63,060 bases of DNA, from NCBI GenBank assembly GCA_903830425.1, contig CAIKTR010000025.1:1-63060 (forward strand). Direction: 5' to 3'. This DNA comes from an uncultured Opitutia bacterium (GTDB lineage: Bacteria > Verrucomicrobiota > Verrucomicrobiia > Opitutales > Opitutaceae). The translations under genes and the position numbers were made by a program. Position 1 is the stretch's first letter. The number at the start of each line of letters is the position of its first letter. The notes beneath the pieces were generated by a model, which saw only the letters and a program-made list of their open reading frames with translations, was not told the origin of the DNA and made no database searches. Positions 52,815 through 61,691 of this stretch are shown here, in pieces.

Positions 52815-53852
52815 TTATCCTTTCCCCGGCGAATTTTCCAGGTCCCCCACCCGCTTGAAGAGTTCCGGCAGCCGGCGGTGGAGCACCTCGAGGCGCTGGC
52901 CGAGCATGTACGCCATGGCGGGCGAGCCGTTCACATAGGTCCCCGGCTCGACATTGAAGGTCACGGCCGACTGGCCGCCCACCTTGGCCGCCCGGCCAAT
53001 CGTGATGTGGCCGCCAATCCCCGCCTGTCCCCCCAGCACCGCATAATCGCTGATCGTCGCGCTGCCGGAGATCCCCACCTGCGCACACAGGATGACATGG
53101 CGGCCGATGGTGACGTTGTGCGCCACCTGCACGAGGTTATCGATCTTGGTGCCCTCCCCGACCACGGTGCGGCTGAACCGGGCGCGGTCGAGGGTGCTGT
53201 TGGCCCCGATTTCCACGTCGTCCTCGATCACGACATTGCCGACCTGCGGGATTTTCTCGTGCCGGCCGGCGACAAACTCGTAACCGAAGCCATCGGAGCC
53301 GACCACGACCCCCGGCTGCAGGCGGACCCGGTTGCGCAGGATGCACTCGGCCGCCAGGATCACCCCGGGCATGAGCCAGCAGTCGTCGCCAATCTGGGCG
53401 CCGCGGCCCACATAAACCTGGGCTTGGAGGTGGGACCGCTCGCCGATCACGGCCTCCGCCTCCACGACGCACAGCGGGCCGATCGTGGCGGAGGCCGCCA
53501 CCCGGGCCCCCGGCGCCACATGAGCCGTGGGATGGACCCCGGGGGCCGGCTTCGGCCACAGCTGCTGCTCGATGCGCGAGCACAGGCGCGCCAGCGCCAC
53601 GGAGGGGTTGTCGACCAGGAAAAAGAGCTGGTTGGGCTGCGGCTGACCGTCGTAGTCCAAGGGCAGCAGCACGACGGAAGCCCGAGTGGTGGCCGCCTCG
53701 GCCTTGTATTTCAAGTTGCCGAGGAAAGACAACTCGCCCGCCGCCGCCGCCCCCAGGGAGGCGATGGCGCGCACCGACTCGGTGGTGGCGCCCCGCACCT
53801 GCTGGGGCTGCACGATGGCTGCAATTTCATCCGTGGTGAACGAGACCTGCAT
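52815..53852 (-). CDS. lpxD: UDP-3-O-acylglucosamine N-acyltransferase
   Basis: A 345-residue LpxD. The N-terminal uridine-binding domain (1-100) precedes a left-handed beta-helix of hexapeptide repeats ([50 protein letters not shown] with the catalytic His) and a C-terminal helix. It adds the second acyl chain in lipid A synthesis. Its position after bamA and ompH is the widespread arrangement; fabZ and lpxA do not follow here, prs does. Confidence 0.94.
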   Translation of the reverse strand: MQVSFTTDEIAAIVQPQQVRGATTESVRAIASLGAAAAGELSFLGNLKYKAEAATTRASVVLLPLDYDGQPQPNQLFFLVDNPSVALARLCSRIEQQLWPKPAPGVHPTAHVAPGARVAASATIGPLCVVEAEAVIGERSHLQAQVYVGRGAQIGDDCWLMPGVILAAECILRNRVRLQPGVVVGSDGFGYEFVAGRHEKIPQVGNVVIEDDVEIGANSTLDRARFSRTVVGEGTKIDNLVQVAHNVTIGRHVILCAQVGISGSATISDYAVLGGQAGIGGHITIGRAAKVGGQSAVTFNVEPGTYVNGSPAMAYMLGQRLEVLHRRLPELFKRVGDLENSPGKG

Positions 53853-53919
53853 GGCGACAGCGTGGGATCTTTGGCCGGCGGTGCAACGCAGCAGTGTGCG
53901 GGAGGTTCCGTGGGCCCCA

Positions 53920-53951
53920 AAAACAAAAACCCCGGCCTGGTCAGGCCGGGG
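53920..53951 (-). terminator. rho-independent terminator after ompH
   Basis: A stem CCCCGGCCT/AGGCCGGGG with a four-base loop, followed on the minus strand by TTTTTGTTTTT. It sits 26 bases after the ompH stop and 68 before the lpxD start, so lpxD-prs are probably reached only by read-through or from their own promoter. Confidence 0.85.
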
Positions 53952-53977
53952 TGGGAAAAAACGCGCGGGGAGGCCGA

Positions 53978-54655
53978 TTACGGCTTCTTCACGCCGGGCA
54001 GCGTGATCTTGGGCGAGTCGGAGCTCGAGGCGGCAGCCGGGGCGGCGGCGGCCGGGGTCACCGGAGCGGCCACGGACACGGGACGATCCTTGTTGATCTC
54101 CTTGAGGACCTCGTCGGTGACGTCATAGCCGGAATCGGAATAGATGATGTTCGAGACGCCGATCAGGGTCGGGCCCGACTTGTCGATCAGGAGCGTGGCT
54201 CCCTTGCGCTTCGCCACGTCCACGGCGATTTTGCTGATCTCCTCGATCATGAGGTCGCGGAAATTCTTGATGCGCTGCTGGAGCGAGTTGCGGGTGTTCT
54301 GCTGGAAGGTCTGCACCTCGGTCTGCTTGCGCTGGATGTCGCCCATCATGCGCTGGGCCTCGGCGGCGGCGGCGGACTTGGCCTCCGGGGTCTTCGCCGG
54401 GTTGTTCGCCTGTTCGGCGAGCTCCTTGTACTTCTCCACGAGGGAGTTCCCCTCCTTGTTCAGGCGGTCGAGCTCCTCCTGGGCCTTCTGCTCGTCACCG
54501 CGCAGCTTGTTGTTCTGCTCCTCGGTCTTGTAGTGGCTGTCGTAGAGCTTGGCCATGTCGACCACCAGGATCTTGGGGGCCGGCTGGGCTTGGGCAAAGA
54601 GCGCCGCGGCGCCAAACGCCGACAAAGCGAACAAGGATTGGATCGTTTTTTTCAT
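53978..54655 (-). CDS. OmpH/Skp family periplasmic chaperone
   Basis: A 225-residue Skp-like protein. Signal peptide (ending AQAQ, about 1-24), then [17 protein letters not shown], a long charged coiled coil that forms the tentacle (about 45-140), and a C-terminal globular return strand. A tail of Ala/Pro/Ser ([19 protein letters not shown]) is extra. It holds unfolded outer-membrane proteins on their way to BamA, encoded just upstream on the same strand, 39 bases apart. Confidence 0.92.
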   Translation of the reverse strand: MKKTIQSLFALSAFGAAALFAQAQPAPKILVVDMAKLYDSHYKTEEQNNKLRGDEQKAQEELDRLNKEGNSLVEKYKELAEQANNPAKTPEAKSAAAAEAQRMMGDIQRKQTEVQTFQQNTRNSLQQRIKNFRDLMIEEISKIAVDVAKRKGATLLIDKSGPTLIGVSNIIYSDSGYDVTDEVLKEINKDRPVSVAAPVTPAAAAPAAASSSDSPKITLPGVKKP

Positions 54656-54694
54656 GGATGGGTAAGGGGGATTAAGGGGCTGAGCTAAGCGGAA

Positions 54695-57067
54695 TCAGTA
54701 GCGCGTGCCAAAGGAAAAATTGAACTGATTGCCGCGCTTGGTCAGGGAGTCGCCGGTCAGCGGAATGCCAAAATCGAGGCTGAGCGGCGAACCCGCCACA
54801 AACAGGCGCAGGCCGAAGCCGATATTGTCGGCATATTGGATCGGGCTGAAGTCGCCCATGCCCCGGTTGACGAAGCCGGCGTCGTAAAAGAGCGCGAACC
54901 GGATGGGGCTCACGATGTCGAGCGAGTACTCCGCGCTGAAAAACCCGTAGGTCTTGCCGCCGATCGGCTCGCCGTAGGCGTCCCGCGGGCTGACCGTGTG
55001 GTATTCAAAGCCGCGCAGGTCCGTCGGGCCGCCGAGATAGTACTTGTTGTAGTAGGCAACGTCCTTGCTGTCGCCGAAGTTCTGGATGACGCCGCCGCGG
55101 ACAATCAGGCTGAGCACCTGCTGCTGGGTCTCGAAGATCGGGAAAAACTGGGATCCCCGCAGCTCCAGGCGGTAGTAGTTGTCATCGCCGCCAAAGGGCC
55201 CGCCAGCGACCTCGGTGACCATGTTGACGTAGTTGCCGGCCGTGGTGTTGACGATCTTGTCGCGAGTGTCGCGCAGGATGGAGAACCCGACCTTGGACAC
55301 CTTGTTGTCGCCCGAGAGCTCGCTGATGACGGAGGAGGCCGACGCGCTGACGTCCTTGATGGTGATGATCGAGTAGGAGTAGGACAGACGACCCTCGACG
55401 AGTTCGAAGAGGCGCTTGCGGCCGTAGACCTCGATGCCCGTGACCACCTGGTTGTAATAGGTGCTGGTGTACTCCGCGCTCTGGCGGAACAGGTTGAAGC
55501 CCATCGCCAGCTGCCGCTGGAAGACCCAGGGCTCCTCGAAGGAAAGCAGCAGGTCGCTCGAGACCGAGCCCACCTGCAGCCGCAGCTTGAATTTCTGGCC
55601 GTCGCCCTGGAACAGGGACCGGCGATTGAACAGGTCGAAGTTGGACTGGGACACCTCGGCGAAGACGGTCGCCCGTTCCAGCGAGCTGAAGCCCGCGCCG
55701 AAGGTCAGGTTGCCGGTGCGCCCTTCCTTGACCGCGATGCGCATGTTCCGACGTCCGGGGATGTTGGTTTCCTGGGGCGTGATGCTCACATCCTCGAAGA
55801 ACCGGGTGTTCTCCAGCTTCAGCTTGCCAATCTTCATGCTGATGGTGCTGAAGACGTCGCCCGGCCCGAGGGTGAGTTCCCGCAGGAGCACCGTGCTCTT
55901 GGTCTTGGTGTTGCCCTGGATGACAATGGACTCGACGTTGAACTTGCCGCTCTCGTTGACGTCGTAGACGAGGTCGATGTTGCCGGTCGTGATGTTCGAC
56001 TTGCGGGTGAGGCGGACCTGCGTCTCGAGGTAGCCGTCGCGGCCGTAAAACTCCTCGATGCGCTCCTTGTCCTTCTCGATCTTGGACGGGGTGAAAATCA
56101 TCCCGCTCTTCTGGCGCAGCACGCGCTTGAGCAGCGCCTCGGGGTGCAGCTTGCTGCCCGTGACCGCGATCGAACCGATCCGGTACCGGCGGCCTTCAAT
56201 CACGCCGATTGTGATGACCAGGCGGTCCGGCTTGGGATAATCAAACGAGATCTTGTTGCGGGGGATTTCCACGTCGAGATACCCCTGCTCGCGGTAGTAA
56301 TCCCGCAGTTTTTCCAGATCGTCGTCAAACTGGTCGTCCTTGAACCGGCCGGTGTCGGTCAGCCAGGAGAAAATATTCCACTTCTTGGTCTCCATCTCGC
56401 CGGCCAGCTTCTTGGGCTTGACGTGGCCGTTGCCGGAAAACTTCACCAGCGAAATGCGCACCTTGGCCCCTTCCTTGATCTTGAAAATCACGGTGCCAAA
56501 GCTCGTGGCGCGGTCGCGCTCAATCGTGTAATTGACCGAAACCTGGTTGTACCCGGACTTCTGGTAGTACTCGCGCACCTTCTCGGCGTCCTCCTTGACC
56601 TGGCGCTCGTCGAGGGAGGCGTTCGGCTTGGTCTTCACTTCCTTGTCGAGGCGCCGGGACTTCACCTTCTTGTTGCCCTCATAGCGCACGGCCAGCACCC
56701 GGAATTTGGGCGTGACCTCCACCACCAGGTTGAAAACCCGCTCGTTCGCCGCTTCCTGCTTGATCTCGATGAACTCGAAAAGGCCGGTCTTGTAGAGCGT
56801 CCGAATGTCGCGGTCGACGATGCTACCGTCGTAGTCCCCGCCCTCGCGCAACTGCATGTTAGCTCGCACAACCTGTTCATTGACAATGGCTGTGCCGATA
56901 AACTTGACCGAGATAGTGCCCACCTTGTAGGCCACGGCGGCTGGCTGATTGGGGGCCCCGGCGGCTTCCTGGGCCCGGAGGGTCGCCCCACCCGCAATGA
57001 GGAGCAGCCAGAAGGCAATAAATGGGCCTGTGACCCGATATAACGGGTTACGTAGTAAAGTTTTCAA
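54695..57067 (-). CDS. bamA: outer membrane protein assembly factor BamA
   Basis: A 790-residue Omp85 protein: signal peptide to about residue 33, POTRA domains over roughly 45-430 (for example VGTISVKFIGTAIVNEQ and GKFNVESIVIQGNTKTKS), then a 16-strand barrel domain ending FNFSFGTRY with the C-terminal aromatic needed for insertion. GPTDLRGFEY near the end holds the conserved (V/I)RG(F/Y) loop. The only available start is a TTG at 57067, inside the 3' end of dnaB (20-base overlap), and no ATG occurs before the signal peptide. Confidence 0.95.
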   Translation of the reverse strand: MKTLLRNPLYRVTGPFIAFWLLLIAGGATLRAQEAAGAPNQPAAVAYKVGTISVKFIGTAIVNEQVVRANMQLREGGDYDGSIVDRDIRTLYKTGLFEFIEIKQEAANERVFNLVVEVTPKFRVLAVRYEGNKKVKSRRLDKEVKTKPNASLDERQVKEDAEKVREYYQKSGYNQVSVNYTIERDRATSFGTVIFKIKEGAKVRISLVKFSGNGHVKPKKLAGEMETKKWNIFSWLTDTGRFKDDQFDDDLEKLRDYYREQGYLDVEIPRNKISFDYPKPDRLVITIGVIEGRRYRIGSIAVTGSKLHPEALLKRVLRQKSGMIFTPSKIEKDKERIEEFYGRDGYLETQVRLTRKSNITTGNIDLVYDVNESGKFNVESIVIQGNTKTKSTVLLRELTLGPGDVFSTISMKIGKLKLENTRFFEDVSITPQETNIPGRRNMRIAVKEGRTGNLTFGAGFSSLERATVFAEVSQSNFDLFNRRSLFQGDGQKFKLRLQVGSVSSDLLLSFEEPWVFQRQLAMGFNLFRQSAEYTSTYYNQVVTGIEVYGRKRLFELVEGRLSYSYSIITIKDVSASASSVISELSGDNKVSKVGFSILRDTRDKIVNTTAGNYVNMVTEVAGGPFGGDDNYYRLELRGSQFFPIFETQQQVLSLIVRGGVIQNFGDSKDVAYYNKYYLGGPTDLRGFEYHTVSPRDAYGEPIGGKTYGFFSAEYSLDIVSPIRFALFYDAGFVNRGMGDFSPIQYADNIGFGLRLFVAGSPLSLDFGIPLTGDSLTKRGNQFNFSFGTRY

Positions 57068-58439
57068 AGCGGGTGATATCTCGAAGGAAAGTAAGCTTCA
57101 ATTCTCCTACCGGGCCGTTTCGTTGCTTGGCAACGATTAACTCCGCCGAATCGGAGGCGACTTGGAATTTTTCGTCAGCATCTTTGGGCCTGGCTAGCAT
57201 CATTACAACGTCTGCATCTTGCTCGATCGATCCGGATTCGCGCAAGTCTGAGAGACGGGGCGGGCGGTTGTCCTTTTCGGACGAGCGGTTCAGTTGGCTT
57301 AATACAAGCACCGGGAGGTTGAGTTCCTTCGCCAGCGCTTTTAATCCGCGCGAGGCCTCCGCCACCTGCTGTTCCCGGGGCACCCGGGCATCGGTCGGGC
57401 TGAGCAGCTGGAGGTAGTCCACGATGATGAACCCGAGCTTGTGCCGGGCGTGCACCCGGCGCGCCTTGGCCCGGAGCTCCATGATGGACAGGTGGCTCGA
57501 ATCGTCGATGAACAGCGGGGCCTTGGAAAAATCGTCCGCCGCCTTGATCAATTCGGACTGCTCGGTGCCGTTCTTGGACAGGAGCCCCTCGCGCAGGAGC
57601 TTCATGTTCACCTTGGCCCGGGAGCAGAGCATGCGCAGCGCCAGCTGGGGCGCGCTCATTTCGAGGGAGAAAATCAGGGTCGCCGCCGCCTCGCCGCCGC
57701 GCCGCGGCATGGCGGCCGCCTCGGCCATGTTGAGCGCCAGCGAGGTCTTGCCCATCGACGGCCGGGCCGCGAGCACGATCATTTCCGCCCGCTGAAAGCC
57801 GAAGGTCAGGGAATCGAGGTCGCGGAACCCGGAGGCAATGCCCGTCAGCTCGCCCTTCTTCATCATCATCTTCGTGATGACGTTCATCGCCTCCAGCGTG
57901 GGCTCCTTCATCGGCTTGGCGGCGTCGGACACGCGGTCCTGCGTCACCCGGAAGATGTCCTGCTCCACCTTGTCGATGAATTCCTCCAGCCCGCCCTGGT
58001 AGCTGTAGCAGTTCTCCACCGCGCCGGTGGCGACCTTGATCAGCTCGCGCAGCAGATAGAGCTCGCGGACCTTGTCGATGAAGTACTGCGCCTGGGCCGT
58101 CGTCGGGATCCGGCCGCTGATCTGCGTCAGGTACGCAAACCCGCCGATGCTCTCGAGCTGCTTGGCGGTCTTGAGCTCCTCGGCCAGGACCGCGACGTCA
58201 ACCGGCGGGTTTTTCTGGTAGAGCTCGCACAGCTTCTCGAAAATCAGCCGGTTGGCGGGCGAGTAGAACGCCGCGCTCGGGAGCTTGGCCTCAAGGCAGC
58301 GCGCGATCGAATCCGACCCGTCGAGCAGACAGCAGGACAGCAGGTACTCCTCCGCCTCGATGCTGTGGGGCGGGGTGCGCCCTACCATCGCCGCCGGGGC
58401 ATCCGGGCGCCGGGTGGAGGGAGGGTTGTCGTCAGCCAT
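57048..58439 (-). CDS. dnaB: replicative DNA helicase DnaB
   Basis: A 463-residue DnaB. N-terminal helical domain with PPHSIEAEEYLLSCCLLDG, then the RecA-like core: Walker A ARPSMGKTSLALN near 231-243, Walker B FIIVDYLQLL, and SQLNRSSEKDNRPPRLSDLRESGSIEQDAD, with the final LTFLRDITRFENF. It unwinds the replication fork. It lies between rplI and bamA; a hairpin separates it from rplI. Confidence 0.96.
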   Translation of the reverse strand: MADDNPPSTRRPDAPAAMVGRTPPHSIEAEEYLLSCCLLDGSDSIARCLEAKLPSAAFYSPANRLIFEKLCELYQKNPPVDVAVLAEELKTAKQLESIGGFAYLTQISGRIPTTAQAQYFIDKVRELYLLRELIKVATGAVENCYSYQGGLEEFIDKVEQDIFRVTQDRVSDAAKPMKEPTLEAMNVITKMMMKKGELTGIASGFRDLDSLTFGFQRAEMIVLAARPSMGKTSLALNMAEAAAMPRRGGEAAATLIFSLEMSAPQLALRMLCSRAKVNMKLLREGLLSKNGTEQSELIKAADDFSKAPLFIDDSSHLSIMELRAKARRVHARHKLGFIIVDYLQLLSPTDARVPREQQVAEASRGLKALAKELNLPVLVLSQLNRSSEKDNRPPRLSDLRESGSIEQDADVVMMLARPKDADEKFQVASDSAELIVAKQRNGPVGELKLTFLRDITRFENFTT

Positions 58440-58514
58440 GGCGAGGGGGCGATTCAGGCGCGGTGGCGGGGGCGCGGCAACAACTGGTTTTCAACAAGAT
58501 GTTCCCATAAACAC

Positions 58515-58543
58515 GAAGGCCGCGTCACTCGGACGCGGCCTTC
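58515..58543 (-). terminator. hairpin between rplI and dnaB
   Basis: GAAGGCCGCGTC and GACGCGGCCTTC pair perfectly (twelve pairs) around a five-base loop, 20 bases after the rplI stop. The minus-strand continuation GTGTTTATG is only weakly U-rich, so partial termination is likely. Confidence 0.55.
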
Positions 58544-58562
58544 GGTTGAATGGAAACCGGGA

Positions 58563-59048
58563 TCAGGCCTGCTCCGTGGCGACCGGGACGATCGGGTTTT
58601 CCGAGACCACGTCGAAGTTGAGCTCGACGGTGACCTCGGGGTGCAGCTTCACCTTCACGGTGTGCTGGCCCAGGGTCTTGACCGGGGTGTGCAGCAGAAT
58701 GCGGCGCTTCTCCAGCGTGACGCCGGCCGCGGTGAGCTTGTCGTGGACGTCGGAGGCCGTCACGGCGCCGAACATCTTGCCGCCCTCGCCCGTCTTCACG
58801 GCGAACGCGAGCGCGACCTTCTCCAGCTGCTTGGCGAGCGCCTGGGCGCCCGTGAGCTCCTCGGCTTCGCGCATGGCGCGGCGCTTTTTGAGCGCCTCGA
58901 CCTGCTTGCGGTTGGCCCCGGTGAGCGGCACCGCAATGCCGCGGGGCAGGAGGTAGTTGCGCGCGTAACCGGCGCGGACTTTGACTTGATCGCCTTCGCC
59001 GCCGAGATTGTCGACGGGTTTGACTAGGAGGATTTCACTGGTGGCCAT
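58563..59048 (-). CDS. rplI: 50S ribosomal protein L9
   Basis: A 161-residue L9. It starts TSEILLVKPVDNLGGEGDQVKVRAGYARNYLLPRG, the N-terminal rRNA-binding domain, followed by the long connecting helix (about 45-80) and the C-terminal domain. It is in the common rpsF-ssb-rplI order, except that rpsR (S18) is missing between ssb and rplI. The start lies 90 bases after ssb. Confidence 0.95.
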   Translation of the reverse strand: MATSEILLVKPVDNLGGEGDQVKVRAGYARNYLLPRGIAVPLTGANRKQVEALKKRRAMREAEELTGAQALAKQLEKVALAFAVKTGEGGKMFGAVTASDVHDKLTAAGVTLEKRRILLHTPVKTLGQHTVKVKLHPEVTVELNFDVVSENPIVPVATEQA

Positions 59049-59138
59049 GAGATGGGTGAGTTGTCGGTTTAGGTTGTAAGGTGTCGCTTCCGGGCTCGCA
59101 CGCGATGGGCGGGCGGCATCCGGTGTTAGGTTTCGTGC

Positions 59139-59618
59139 TTAAAACGGCACGTCTTCGTCGAGGTTTTCCTGCGCGACCGGCTTGGCCGCACCGCTGCGCG
59201 GCGGTGGCGCGTGGCGCTCCGGCGTCGTCTGGTCGATGCCATCCGCCGGGGCGGCGGCTCCGCCGGCGCCACCGGCGCCCGCACCGCGACTGGAGAGAAA
59301 TTGCACGTTGTCCAAGACCACCTTGATCTTGCTGCGCTTCTGCCCGCTCGTCTTGTCTTCCCACTGGTCGAGCTTCAGGCGCCCTTCAACCATCGCCAAG
59401 CTGCCCTTGGTGAGGTACTTGGAAACAAGTTCGCCCTGCTTGCCCCAAGCCTCGATGTCCACGAAGGTCGTCTCATCGCGCGTCGCGCCAGACTCGTCCT
59501 TGAACTGGCGGTTGACCGCGATGCCGAACTGGCAGATGGCCGTGCCCTTCGGCGTGACCCGGAGCTCGGGATCGCGCGTGAGGTTGCCGATAAGGAAGAC
59601 TTTGTTGAGGTAGGCCAT
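59139..59618 (-). CDS. ssb: single-stranded DNA-binding protein
   Basis: A 159-residue SSB. The OB fold starts YLNKVFLIGNLTRDPELR and includes FGIAVNRQFKD and EAWGKQGELVSKYLTKGSLAMVEGRLK. A Gly/Ala/Pro-rich linker (111-150) leads to the acidic tip DEDVPF, which recruits repair and replication proteins. It sits between rpsF and rplI, close to dnaB on the same transcript direction. Confidence 0.96.
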   Translation of the reverse strand: MAYLNKVFLIGNLTRDPELRVTPKGTAICQFGIAVNRQFKDESGATRDETTFVDIEAWGKQGELVSKYLTKGSLAMVEGRLKLDQWEDKTSGQKRSKIKVVLDNVQFLSSRGAGAGGAGGAAAPADGIDQTTPERHAPPPRSGAAKPVAQENLDEDVPF

Positions 59619-59644
59619 GGGTGGGGCGCAACCGTCGAGCCCGG

Positions 59645-59941
59645 TCAGACGGACTGGACGAAGGTGCGGTAAACGCTGTGGTTGAGGCGGAGACGTTCCT
59701 TGAGCTGGCTGGGGCCCTCGCTGGGGGCGGAGAAGTTCACGTGCACGTAGGTCGCGCCGGTGAGCTTCTTGTCGGTGACGCGTACAAAGTCCTTCTTGCC
59801 GATGTTTTCCACGGCGGTGACGTCGCCCTGCACGGCGGCGATTTCCTTTTTGACGCCTTCGATGATCTGCTCGATGGAGTCGGCGTTGCCGCGGTTATCG
59901 AGGATGAAGGTCGCGCGGTAGTTGCGTTTGGAGGGTTTCAT
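59645..59941 (-). CDS. rpsF: 30S ribosomal protein S6
   Basis: A 98-residue S6: KRNYRATFILDNRGNADSIEQIIEGVK, then YVHVNFSAPSEGPSQLKERLRLNHSVYRTF. It binds S18 in the 30S platform. Its ATG overlaps the pth stop by four bases (ATGA), so S6 translation depends on pth. It precedes ssb by 26 bases. Confidence 0.93.
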   Translation of the reverse strand: MKPSKRNYRATFILDNRGNADSIEQIIEGVKKEIAAVQGDVTAVENIGKKDFVRVTDKKLTGATYVHVNFSAPSEGPSQLKERLRLNHSVYRTFVQSV

Positions 59942-60522
59942 TTTGGATCTCTGCGATTAAGCTGGTTCATGGCCGTCTCAGCGCCGCGGGAGAGCAGCAG
60001 GTCGAGGCCTGAAAGGTAGTGGTCGAGGTGTTGAGTGAGGAGAAGCTGTTGGGCGGGGGTGAATTTTCCGAGGACGAAGTCCTTGAGGTCCATCTGCGGC
60101 GGGTCTTTCGGTCCGATGCCTAGGCGATAGCGGGTGAAGCCGTCGCCGAGGTGTTCGAGCAGGCTGGCGACGCCGTTGTGTCCGCCGGCGCTGCCGGTGA
60201 CGGAGACTTTGACGAGCCCGAGATCGATCGTGAGGTCATCGTGGATGGCGATGACCGAGGTCACGGGCACCTTGTGGAACCGCACCAGGGCGCCGAGGGC
60301 GCTGCCGCTTTCGTTCATGAACGTCAGCGGCTTGGCGAAGTAGCAGGTGCGGCCCGGCGCGGGATCCCAGCGGGCCACCTCCGCCTGAAACTGGGGCTGC
60401 GCTTTCCACGCAAGACCCTGCTTCCTGGCAAAGGCATCGACTACGACCCAGCCCAGATTGTGGCGGGTTTTTTCGTAATCGCGGCCCGGGTTGCCGAGCC
60501 CGGCAACGAACGTGATGGACAT
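59938..60522 (-). CDS. pth: peptidyl-tRNA hydrolase
   Basis: A 194-residue Pth. VAGLGNPGRDYEKTRHNLGW (about 6-25) contains the catalytic His, FMNESGSAL and HDDLTIDLG carry the Asn and Asp, and GSAGGHNG is the tRNA-contacting loop. It recycles peptidyl-tRNA dropped from ribosomes. It is preceded by rplY (59-base gap), a conserved pair in many phyla, and overlaps rpsF. Confidence 0.96.
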   Translation of the reverse strand: MSITFVAGLGNPGRDYEKTRHNLGWVVVDAFARKQGLAWKAQPQFQAEVARWDPAPGRTCYFAKPLTFMNESGSALGALVRFHKVPVTSVIAIHDDLTIDLGLVKVSVTGSAGGHNGVASLLEHLGDGFTRYRLGIGPKDPPQMDLKDFVLGKFTPAQQLLLTQHLDHYLSGLDLLLSRGAETAMNQLNRRDPK

Positions 60523-60581
60523 GACTCAAAGAACAATCGTCACCGCCCGCCGCGGTCAAGCGGCGGACGGGACGGGGAAAC

Positions 60582-61370
60582 TTACTTTTTGGCGGGAGCG
60601 GCCGGCTTGGCGGCCGCAACGCCGGCGGCGGGCTTCGCCCCGGCGGCAGGCTTGCCTCCGGCGGCCGGAGCGGCGGCACCAGCGGCCGGCGCAGCGCCAC
60701 CGGCAGGGGCGGCGGCACCAGCGGCGGCACCCTCGGCGGGAGCGGCACCCGGGACGGCCCCTTCGACCGGCGCGGCGGTGGCGACGACTTCCTGGACGAC
60801 CTCGGCCACCGGCTCGACGCACGAAACGACGGGCTGGCCCTTGGTGTCGAGGAACTCGACCCCGGCAATGGGCTTCATCTCACCGGCCTTGATGGTCTCG
60901 CCGACCTTGAGCTCGGTGACGTCCACCACGATGACCTCGGGGAGGTCCTTCGGGAGACAGCGCACGCGGAGCAAATGGGCGTTCATTTCCAACACGCCGC
61001 TCTGGTTCTTCACGCCGAACGACTCGCCGAAGACCTGCACGGGCACGCGCATCTCGAACTTCTCGTCGGGCTTGACCTCCTGAAAGTCGACATGGAGGTA
61101 CTTGTCGGTGAGGGGATCGCGCTGGATCTCCTGGAGAATGGACAGGGCCTTGACCGGCTGGTCGGCGCGCTCGAGCTCGACGAGGACGGCGCGGCCGGCG
61201 ACGGACTTGAGGAAGCGGACGAACTCCGGCCCCTCGATGGAGAGCGACTCCGGGCTGGTGTGCTTCCCGTAGAGGATCGCGGGAACGCGGTTGGCTTTGC
61301 GCAGGCGGCGGGAGGCGCTGCGGCCGGTCTGGGCGCGCGCTGCGACGTTAAGTTTGAACTGTTGTTTCAT
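60582..61370 (-). CDS. rplY: 50S ribosomal protein L25/Ctc with Ala-Pro tail
   Basis: A 262-residue L25 of the long Ctc/TL5 type. The N-terminal domain (FKLNVAARAQTGRSASRRLRKANRVPAILYG) binds 5S rRNA; the beta domain runs to about 195 (KVGETIKAGEMKPIAGVEFLD). The last 60 residues are almost only Ala, Pro and Gly with Lys at the end, which is not needed for the fold and is unusual for the family. ATG 61370 begins the family N-terminus. It heads the long minus-strand run. Confidence 0.93.
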   Translation of the reverse strand: MKQQFKLNVAARAQTGRSASRRLRKANRVPAILYGKHTSPESLSIEGPEFVRFLKSVAGRAVLVELERADQPVKALSILQEIQRDPLTDKYLHVDFQEVKPDEKFEMRVPVQVFGESFGVKNQSGVLEMNAHLLRVRCLPKDLPEVIVVDVTELKVGETIKAGEMKPIAGVEFLDTKGQPVVSCVEPVAEVVQEVVATAAPVEGAVPGAAPAEGAAAGAAAPAGGAAPAAGAAAPAAGGKPAAGAKPAAGVAAAKPAAPAKK

Positions 61371-61481
61371 GGATTTCGTTCCCCCTGTCACCCCGGAATT
61401 GAGGGCAGGCGTAGTGGAAAAGAGGGTCAGGTGATAGGTTTGAACCGACCGAAAGCAACCAAAACTTTGGCCGACCGCTGA

Positions 61482-61515
61482 TTTTCCCGCTCGCGGGGGA
61501 AAACGAGCATTGACA
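61482..61515 (+). promoter_or_regulatory. inverted repeat and -35-like box before tRNA-Asn
   Basis: TTTTCCC and GGGAAAA (61482-61503) flank a short GC-rich centre. Just after is TTGACA (61510-61515), 66 bases before tRNA-Asn, with GTTTTT at 17-base spacing as a poor -10. The region divides the rplY run from tRNA-Asn and must hold both promoters. Confidence 0.35.
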
Positions 61516-61580
61516 ACCCGCTGGATGGCCCTGTTTTTCGTGCCTCTTTGGCCCGGCTCCGTCCGGGTCGAAAGCCACGT

Positions 61581-61655
61581 TGCCCGGTAGCTCAGTGGCA
61601 GAGCAGGTGACTGTTAATCACTTGGTCGTAGGTTCGATCCCTACCCGGGCAGCCA
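61581..61655 (+). tRNA. tRNA-Asn (GUU)
   Basis: Acceptor TGCCCGG pairs with CCGGGCA, D-arm GCTCAGTGGCAGAGC, anticodon loop CTGTTAA with GTT, T-arm GGTTCGATCC, discriminator G at 61652 and encoded CCA to 61655. A terminator hairpin follows after 12 bases. Confidence 0.96.
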
Positions 61656-61667
61656 TTTTAATGACCT

Positions 61668-61691
61668 CAACCCAAGTGGGTTGTAGTTTTT
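61668..61691 (+). terminator. rho-independent terminator after tRNA-Asn
   Basis: CAACCC and GGGTTG pair around an AAGT loop and are followed by TAGTTTTT. Placement right after tRNA-Asn supports the call. Confidence 0.65.

Noticed and set aside
60590-60780. Repeats in the rplY tail and in bat/tonB Pro-rich regions as a CRISPR or tandem array
   Set aside because: Short, irregular, in-frame codon repeats coding for Ala/Pro/Lys; no constant repeat-spacer pattern.
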